Below, in pieces: positions 6,428 to 9,777 of a DNA stretch of 9,777 nucleotides. The first letter of the stretch is position 1. Every line of letters begins with the position of its first letter. Source of the DNA: Candidatus Berkelbacteria bacterium (GTDB taxonomy: Bacteria; Patescibacteriota; UBA1384; UBA12157; JAENIV01). The notes below the pieces were generated by a model. That model was not told the DNA's origin, ran no database searches, and was given only the letters and a program-made list of their open reading frames with translations. A program made the translations under genes and the position numbers. The stretch is taken from positions 1 to 9,777 of the forward strand of contig JAENIV010000031.1 in assembly GCA_016844295.1 (NCBI GenBank). Reading direction: 5' to 3'.

Positions 6428-6495
6428 ACAAAAAGCGCGATCGAGAGTCGGCCCAATATTACTTTAAATTGTTGACCGTTCGTCGCACTTTTTGT
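6428..6495 (-). terminator. Long-stem hairpin upstream of the glycosyltransferase operon
   Basis: ACAAAAAG (6428-6435) pairs with CTTTTTGT (6488-6495) and GCGA (6437-6440) with TCGC (6483-6486). The A-C mismatch between them is a U-G pair only in minus-strand RNA, giving 13 continuous pairs around a 42-nt inner part. It ends in GCUUUUUGUUAU, so it may stop minus-strand transcripts before the operon promoter. The same bases contain the plus-strand promoter at 6472-6500. Confidence 0.4.
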
Positions 6496-6500
6496 ATAAA
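6472..6500 (+). promoter_or_regulatory. Promoter of the plus-strand structured RNA
   Basis: TTGACC (6472-6477), 17 bp, TATAAA (6495-6500): five of six at each box with ideal spacing. The predicted start near 6506 coincides with the first base of a long hairpin, which supports a noncoding transcript. It diverges from the operon promoter at 6391-6419. Confidence 0.75.
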
Positions 6501-6505
6501 GCCCT

Positions 6506-6691
6506 CCGGACAGAGTCCTGTCCTATGGACGGAGTCTGGACGGCGCCCCTCACGGAATTAGGCGGAAATTTCCTGGCAAACGAGAGCATCCTACAGTCCA
6601 CTAAACGTGAAGCGTAAGAAAATTTGTTTGCCCCCCGACGTTTTAGTCGGGATAAACTTGCCGGGTCCCACCCGAGGTGGGTAATTTTTTT
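6506..6691 (+). ncRNA. Candidate structured noncoding RNA, about 186 nt, family unknown
   Basis: It has a promoter 6 bases before the 5' end and an intrinsic terminator at the 3' end. The first 38 nt (6506-6543) fold into one hairpin with CCG/CGG, a tandem G-A/A-G mismatch, CAGA/TCTG, a G-G mismatch, TCC/GGA, a bulged T and GTCC/GGAC around a TAT loop. A 7-bp stem GGCAAAC/GTTTGCC (6575-6581 with 6626-6632) then encloses 44 nt, followed by CCCGAC/GTCGGG (6634-6651) and the terminator stem. No frame of useful length with a ribosome site is present. I looked for landmarks of tmRNA (tag frame, CCA-ending tRNA half), RNase P (GGAAAGTCC-type core), SRP RNA (GGAAGCAGC-type loop) and 6S RNA (ends paired) and saw none. 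The function is unknown. Confidence 0.65.
6667..6691 (+). terminator. Terminator of the structured RNA
   Basis: CCCACC-CGA-GGTGGG, then TAATTTTTTT. The 6-bp GC-rich stem and seven-T run make a good rho-independent terminator on the plus strand. A TAGCCCGCCA word begins at its last T and recurs at 3185-3194. Confidence 0.85.
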
Positions 6692-6776
6692 AGCCCGCCA
6701 CGCCTTCGAAGCAATGCGCCGGCCGACTAAAATGTAAAATAAGGTACAACCAATCTATTTGATCTTGCTTGGCCAA

Positions 6777-6832
6777 GATACGAAAACAGGTCCGTATCAA
6801 GTGGGTTGGATAGCCATACAACAGCCATCCAA
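6777..6832. repeat. Two adjacent small inverted repeats
   Basis: GATACG/CGTATC (6777-6782 with 6793-6798, 10-base loop) is followed by TTGGAT/ATCCAA (6806-6811 with 6827-6832) plus an inner GC/GC. The A-C mismatch in the second is a G-U pair in minus-strand RNA. No gene or promoter explains them. Confidence 0.45.
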
Positions 6833-6842
6833 AATATAATTT

Positions 6843-6870
6843 CGAAATTCGAATATCGAAATCCGAAACT
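6843..6870. repeat. Four tandem copies of a 7-bp CGAAAtt-like unit
   Basis: CGAAATT, CGAATAT, CGAAATC and CGAAACT follow each other exactly 7 bp apart; CGAA is invariant. Similar TTCGAAAT-rich runs occur in other small-genome bacteria (general recollection). Here the run lies in the spacer that also carries DnaA boxes, so it could be iteron-like. Confidence 0.6.
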
Positions 6871-6903
6871 ATTGGAATTTCAGTAATGGTATGTTGTTAA
6901 AGA

Positions 6904-6935
6904 AGATAATCAAGATAACTAAGATAAACAGATAA
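6904..6935. repeat. Four AGATAA direct repeats at 9, 9 and 8 bp spacing
   Basis: AGATAA starts at 6904, 6913, 6922 and 6930. The units share GATAA with the 3' half of the inverted DnaA box (TGTGGATAA), so they could be weak DnaA half-sites or simply AT-rich slippage. They lie about 350 bp from the perfect boxes. Confidence 0.6.
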
Positions 6936-6980
6936 TTAGAATGGGACGAAATTCGCAAATATCAGGTAACATTCATACAG

Positions 6981-7070
6981 AAAAAACGGCAAGAGATAAA
7001 CGCACGAATAATTCTCGCGCTTATCCCTGACCGTTTCAACCCCTCCTTGTTAAAGTACTTTTATATTTCT
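6981..7070 (-). ncRNA. Candidate small RNA, about 90 nt, with terminator hairpin
   Basis: From a consensus promoter (7077-7105) the minus-strand transcript would start near 7070, carry a perfect AAGGAGGGG and end in a long hairpin (6984-7036) running into UUUUUU. The stem has about 20 pairs with two mismatches. Its outer part is AAACGG/CCGUUU and its inner part GGGAUAAG/UUUAUCUC with CGC/GCG. Four G-U pairs (such as 7026 with 6994, 7020 with 7000 and 7016 with 7004) would be A-C mismatches on the other strand, so the structure is selected, if at all, on the minus strand. After the SD there is no suitable start: the nearest is TTG only 2 bases away, opening a 25-codon frame through the hairpin. 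AAAGTACTTT (7052-7061) near the 5' end is a perfect palindrome. Confidence 0.6.
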
Positions 7071-7076
7071 AAATCA

Positions 7077-7105
7077 ATAATAACACGAAAATTTTACTTT
7101 GTCAA
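7077..7105 (-). promoter_or_regulatory. Consensus promoter of the small RNA
   Basis: Minus strand: TTGACA (7100-7105), 17 bp, TATTAT (7077-7082). The -35 is perfect and the -10 has five of six. No protein gene follows for more than 700 bases, which points to an RNA product. Confidence 0.8.
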
Positions 7106-7146
7106 TTCTTATACCCTGTCGCATGCCCTTGACAACGCAAATTGCC

Positions 7147-7176
7147 TTCACATTTTGTTCGCATAACAGATATAAT
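7147..7176 (+). promoter_or_regulatory. Probable promoter ahead of the GC-rich inverted repeat
   Basis: TTCACA (7147-7152), 18 bp, TATAAT (7171-7176). The perfect -10 lies in an AT-rich run (7168-7191), which could instead be the melting element of an origin. Transcription would start near 7182 and run through the inverted repeat toward the DnaA boxes. Confidence 0.5.
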
Positions 7177-7197
7177 CAGATAATATTATTGTGCTTG

Positions 7198-7261
7198 CCC
7201 CGCATACAGCGCACGGCGTGATCCCGCTTGGCGGGGTAAGCCAGTAAGATGTTATGCGGGG
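7198..7261 (+). repeat. 9-bp inverted repeat enclosing a second hairpin
   Basis: CCCCGCATA (7198-7206) and TATGCGGGG (7253-7261) are perfect complements 46 bases apart. Inside, ATCCCGC-TTG-GCGGGGT (7221-7237) forms a second stem whose one wobble is G-U on the plus strand. It may be a structured RNA from the promoter at 7147-7176, or a cruciform beside the DnaA boxes. There is no clean terminator afterwards and it is not a tRNA. Confidence 0.55.
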
Positions 7262-7287
7262 TTCGTTTAACAGGTTTTATTGTCAGT

Positions 7288-7342
7288 TTATCCACACACG
7301 AACAAAATATGTATTGTGGATAAGTTCCGCGAATGTGGATAA
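7288..7342. other. Cluster of three perfect DnaA boxes, candidate oriC or DnaA-regulated site
   Basis: TTATCCACA occurs at 7288-7296 on plus, and its complement TGTGGATAA at 7315-7323 and 7334-7342. All three match the consensus 9 of 9. One chance copy in a window this size is already unlikely, so three within 55 bp is strong evidence of DnaA binding. An AT-rich stretch (7168-7191) that could melt lies about 100 bp upstream. dnaA and dnaN are not in the window, and genes on both sides are minus-strand, so no clear switch in gene direction marks an origin here. Confidence 0.75.
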
Positions 7343-7351
7343 ATTCTGAAA

Positions 7352-7372
7352 GGGCCCCACTGAGCGGGGCCC
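7352..7372 (-). terminator. GC-rich hairpin ending the small-membrane-protein operon
   Basis: GGGCCCC and GGGGCCC flank a 7-base loop; one more A-T pair (7351 with 7373) gives 8 bp. On the minus strand it lies about 25 bases after the stop of the 86-aa membrane gene and is followed only by TTTC, so it is a weak intrinsic terminator. It separates that operon from the DnaA boxes. Confidence 0.6.
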
Positions 7373-7397
7373 TGATGATAGCGATGATAGGTTGTGT

Positions 7398-7658
7398 TTA
7401 CCAAGATAGAATGTTCATAACCCTGACAAAAAGGAAAGATGCGACCGTCAGAAGAACGATAGCGGGAGCGATCGCAGGCCAAGGAATGTCAGAGGGCCAT
7501 TTCTTGGGCTTTTTCTTGTCGCCATCGGTATATGCGTATTGCATGCCAATCGGATGATTAGGATCGTAATAAGGAGCCCAGGCATTCTTCCAGTAGATAA
7601 CCATGACAATCCAACAGATGATGGTTCCGATGAGACTTCCCAGGTGGGCAGGTGTCAT
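7398..7658 (-). CDS. Small two-helix membrane protein, 86 aa, function unknown
   Basis: 86 residues with two hydrophobic helices (about 6-22 and 63-80) joined by a hydrophilic loop rich in Asp, Tyr, Lys and Pro (YYDPNHPIG, then KKKPKKWPSD). The short N-terminus and the Lys-rich loop suggest the loop faces the cytoplasm. The start is supported by GGAAGGA about 9 bases upstream, and the ATG follows the stop of the preceding frame after one base, so the two are probably co-translated. No family is recognisable. The GC content, near half, is higher than in the AT-rich genes on the left. Confidence 0.75.
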   Translation of the reverse strand: MTPAHLGSLIGTIICWIVMVIYWKNAWAPYYDPNHPIGMQYAYTDGDKKKPKKWPSDIPWPAIAPAIVLLTVASFLFVRVMNILSW

Positions 7659-7659
7659 T

Positions 7660-7983
7660 TCAGGTAATCCTTCCTCGCAGGGCTTGGGCGTGACGCTCGA
7701 TTATCCTCACAGTATTAGGTTCAAACATCGCCGAGGCCTCTCGTTGAAACCGGCTTTGGATCGACGAGCTCGAAACCGTCATCATCCCTTGCGCGAAAGT
7801 CAAGTCATTACAGCCCCTGATGTAACAGTCGATTTCAGGAGAAAATCCCGATCCTCTGAAGCGGTCGATCCCTGCCAATTCCGAACATTCATACGACTCG
7901 GTCGCCTGGTAGTCTCTTGTTCTGCGGCAGGGCAGATAAAAGGCCGCTGATGACAACTGGGAGTTTCGGATCAACTGGGACAT
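7660..7983 (-). CDS. Hypothetical protein of 107 aa, function and start uncertain
   Basis: An open frame of 107 residues with five Cys, no membrane segment and a basic C-terminal helix (about 92-105, TVRIIERHAQALRG). It follows the consensus promoter at 8028-8056 by about 38 bases and ends one base before the 86-aa membrane gene, which supports a two-gene operon. The start is unclear: the best ribosome site (GGGAG) fits an ATG at 7993 in another frame, which stops after 34 codons, so this gene could start internally (the ATGs near residues 67-68) or be frameshifted at the 5' end. No known domain is recognised. Confidence 0.5.
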   Translation of the reverse strand: MSQLIRNSQLSSAAFYLPCRRTRDYQATESYECSELAGIDRFRGSGFSPEIDCYIRGCNDLTFAQGMMTVSSSSIQSRFQREASAMFEPNTVRIIERHAQALRGRIT

Positions 7984-8027
7984 CTTGGGCCATGGGGCAT
8001 TCTCCCTCGCGTGTGATCTATATGAGT

Positions 8028-8056
8028 AATTTAAATTATTTATTAAAATTTGTCAA
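8028..8056 (-). promoter_or_regulatory. Promoter of the two small genes downstream of RNase J
   Basis: Minus strand: TTGACA (8051-8056), 17 bp of pure A/T, TAAATT (8028-8033). The predicted start is near 8021. It lies directly after the RNase J terminator, marking a new transcription unit. Confidence 0.7.
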
Positions 8057-8078
8057 GAATTGAGGAGTAATTATACGC

Positions 8079-8103
8079 AAAAACCCGCATTCCGCGGGTT
8101 TTT
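8079..8103 (-). terminator. Intrinsic terminator of the RNase J gene
   Basis: AAAAACCCGC and GCGGGTTTTT form a perfect 10-bp stem around a 5-base loop, about 25 bases after the RNase J stop. On the minus strand it ends in a T run, and the symmetric A/T flanks let it act in both directions. Confidence 0.9.
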
Positions 8104-8127
8104 ACTTTCTAGTCCCTAGTCTCTATC

Positions 8128-9777
8128 TTATACTTCGATTATTACAGGAATGACCATGGGCTTACGCTCTGTCTCAGCAAACAAGAACTCGCCCATTTCC
8201 TGGCGGATGGATTTCTTAATATAGTCCCAATTAGCCGGGTATTTTTCATTATGGCGGCTAAACATTTTTTTAACTTCTTGGCGGGATTTATAGACTAAAT
8301 CTTCTCGTTCGCGCATGTAAATAAACCCGCGAGAGATTATATCGGGAGATGTAACAATTTTTCCGGTTTCGTGGTCAATGGTTAAGATCACCACAAAAAT
8401 TCCGTCTTTGGCCATGGCCTGGCGATCTCTTAGGACAATATTTCCCACATCACCGATTCCCAGACCGTCAACCAAAACGAAGGAAGCATCGGCCTTTTCT
8501 TGGGCGACTTTACCTTGGCCGTTCTGAATTTCGAAAATATGGCCATCTTCCATGACAAATGTATGATCTTCAGGAATGCCCAATTCTTGGGCTAGCCTGG
8601 TGTGTAAAACTAAATGGCGGTATTCTCCGTGAATCGGAATAAAGTATTCCGGCTTGACGGTGGAAATTACCAGTTTTAATTCATCGCGCTTAGCGTGTCC
8701 CGAAGAGTGTAAATGTTGACTTTCTGATCCATAAAAGACGTCCGCGCCTTCTTTAAAGAGGTTGTTAACGGTGTCGGAAAATGACCGCTCATTGCCCGGA
8801 ATTGCTCCGGCAGAAATAACCACGGTATCGCCTTTTTTAATTTGGACTTGTTTATGATCCCCGGTAGACATGCGTACCAGGGCGGAATATTCCTCACCCT
8901 GAGAACCGGTGCATAAAATTACCACCTGATTGTCAGGAAGATGATTAAGACGCCTGACATCAACCAAAATATCTCTTGGTACTTTGAGATATCCTAGATT
9001 CATGGCAATGTTAATAGATTTTTCCATAGACCGTCCGGCAATGGCAATTTTTCTGTGCGATTTTGAAGCGCCGTTAATAACTCCCTGGATACGATCCAAA
9101 GATGAGGCAAATGAGGTAACAATCAAACGGCCTTTAGACCGGCGAAAAATATTGGATAAGGTATCATGCACAACACTTTCAGCAATGGGCGTACTTTTGT
9201 GCTCCACATTAGTGGACTCCAGAAGGAGAAGTTTCACTTGGTGTGTACCGAGTTCTTTTAACCTCTCAACCACCAGTTGGGATTCCAATTTATTAGGATC
9301 AATCTTAAAGTCGGAAATATGGACAACTTTACCTTCTGGTGTGTCAATTATTAAACCGACATCATCTAAGAATGTGTGGGAAAAGGGCATAAATTCAATC
9401 TTAAAAACGCCCAATTGAATCTTGTCGCCGGCTTTGACAACTCGAATTTGAGGATTTAACTCCGATTCTTTCATTTTGTATTCAATAAATCCGGCCGTCA
9501 GTTTAGTGGCATAAATCGGAGCTTGAAGTTTAGGCCAGATAAAAGGAATAGCGCCAATATGATCTTCATGGCCGTGGGTAAAAACAAAACCGCGGAGTTT
9601 GTCTTTTCGTTCCTCAAGATAAGCGATATTCGGAATAATAAAATCTACCCCATACATTTCGCTTCGAGGAAACATCAAACCGCAGTCAACGACAATAATA
9701 TCGTCGCCGTACTCATAAGCGGTCATATTTTTCCCGATTTCGCCATTCCCGCCCAGAGGAACAACACGAAGTCGGGG
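8128..9777 (-). CDS. rnj: Ribonuclease J, N-terminus cut off by window edge
   Basis: Metallo-beta-lactamase/beta-CASP ribonuclease with endo- and 5'-exonuclease activity in mRNA decay and rRNA maturation. 549 residues are visible. The reading frame stays open to the right edge (RVVPLGGNGEIGKNM is the usual N-terminal strand), so the true start lies beyond 9777 and the in-frame ATG at 9726 is internal. Visible motifs, in fragment numbering, are THGHEDHIGA (67-76, metal ligands), SHTFLDDVG (133-141), HISDF (153-157, metal Asp), the beta-CASP segment TSFASSLDRIQG (221-232), CTGSQGE, HSSGHA (357-362) and FIPIHGEYRHL (379-389, last His ligand). A C-terminal RNase J domain follows. SHTFLD replaces the more usual HSIPD but keeps His and Asp. 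It is likely active and housekeeping, with its own terminator. Confidence 0.96.
   Translation of the reverse strand, partial: PRLRVVPLGGNGEIGKNMTAYEYGDDIIVVDCGLMFPRSEMYGVDFIIPNIAYLEERKDKLRGFVFTHGHEDHIGAIPFIWPKLQAPIYATKLTAGFIEYKMKESELNPQIRVVKAGDKIQLGVFKIEFMPFSHTFLDDVGLIIDTPEGKVVHISDFKIDPNKLESQLVVERLKELGTHQVKLLLLESTNVEHKSTPIAESVVHDTLSNIFRRSKGRLIVTSFASSLDRIQGVINGASKSHRKIAIAGRSMEKSINIAMNLGYLKVPRDILVDVRRLNHLPDNQVVILCTGSQGEEYSALVRMSTGDHKQVQIKKGDTVVISAGAIPGNERSFSDTVNNLFKEGADVFYGSESQHLHSSGHAKRDELKLVISTVKPEYFIPIHGEYRHLVLHTRLAQELGIPEDHTFVMEDGHIFEIQNGQGKVAQEKADASFVLVDGLGIGDVGNIVLRDRQAMAKDGIFVVILTIDHETGKIVTSPDIISRGFIYMREREDLVYKSRQEVKKMFSRHNEKYPANWDYIKKSIRQEMGEFLFAETERKPMVIPVIIEV

Noticed and set aside
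6506..6691. tmRNA or RNase P RNA
   Set aside because: No tag reading frame with a tRNA-like half and no conserved RNase P core were found; a few short similar words are not enough.
6843..6935. CRISPR array
   Set aside because: The units are only 7 and 9 bp without unique spacers, and there are no cas genes.
7198..7262. tRNA-like arrangement with GGGGTTCG near the 3' side
   Set aside because: The stem is 9 bp, there is no D or anticodon arm in the right place, and no T-arm consensus or CCA.
7333..7557. Plus-strand frame of 74 codons opposite the 86-aa membrane gene
   Set aside because: It runs through the terminator hairpin and lies antisense to a better-supported gene, with no ribosome site.
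7889..7993. 34-codon frame with a good ribosome site at the start of the small operon
   Set aside because: It overlaps the longer 107-aa frame and resembles no protein I know; kept only as a finding about start ambiguity.
8984..9418. Plus-strand frame of 144 codons inside RNase J
   Set aside because: It is antisense to a conserved, motif-rich gene; the composition explains it.

Overview
The window looks like a stretch of a small-genome bacterial chromosome, most likely from the Candidate Phyla Radiation (Patescibacteria). The hints are an RNase J, a compact FtsK with a disordered Pro/Gln-rich tail, a histidine kinase with no sensor domain, tiny genes of unknown family and intergenic spacers full of GC-rich hairpins. 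This placement is inference, because no rRNA or other marker is present. TGA acts as a normal stop (ftsK and the PIG-L gene end with it), so a code in which TGA is sense is not supported. All long genes lie on the minus strand.

Layout. (1) 1-2841, minus: ftsK followed by a sensorless histidine kinase that runs off the left edge, joined by an ATGA overlap. (2) 2842-3780: a GC-rich hairpin cluster, then two small divergent transcription units. The minus unit has a consensus promoter, a roughly 95-nt leader and a 45-codon gene whose stop lies in its terminator loop. The plus unit has an extended -10 promoter, a leader hairpin, an 86-aa GC-rich winged-helix-like gene with a TTG start, and a strong terminator. 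(3) 3815-6373, minus: an overlapping three-gene operon of a GT4 glycosyltransferase, a membrane-anchored PIG-L deacetylase and a DedA membrane protein, behind a clear promoter. This is a plausible envelope glycolipid or glycan module. (4) 6374-7397: about 1 kb with no convincing protein gene but dense with signals. It holds a plus-strand structured RNA candidate of about 186 nt with promoter and terminator, two short tandem repeats (7-bp and 9-bp periods, four copies each), a minus-strand small RNA candidate of about 90 nt with promoter and terminator, a 9-bp GC-rich inverted repeat behind another promoter, and three perfect DnaA boxes within 55 bp. (5) 7398-8056, minus: a promoter and two small genes, one of them a two-helix membrane protein. 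(6) 8079-9777, minus: RNase J, running off the right edge, with its terminator.

The most interesting part is 6374-7397. Three exact TTATCCACA boxes beside an AT-rich stretch and iteron-like repeats make it a candidate replication origin or DnaA-controlled locus, and it also carries two apparently independent noncoding RNA genes that I cannot assign to tmRNA, RNase P, SRP or 6S RNA.
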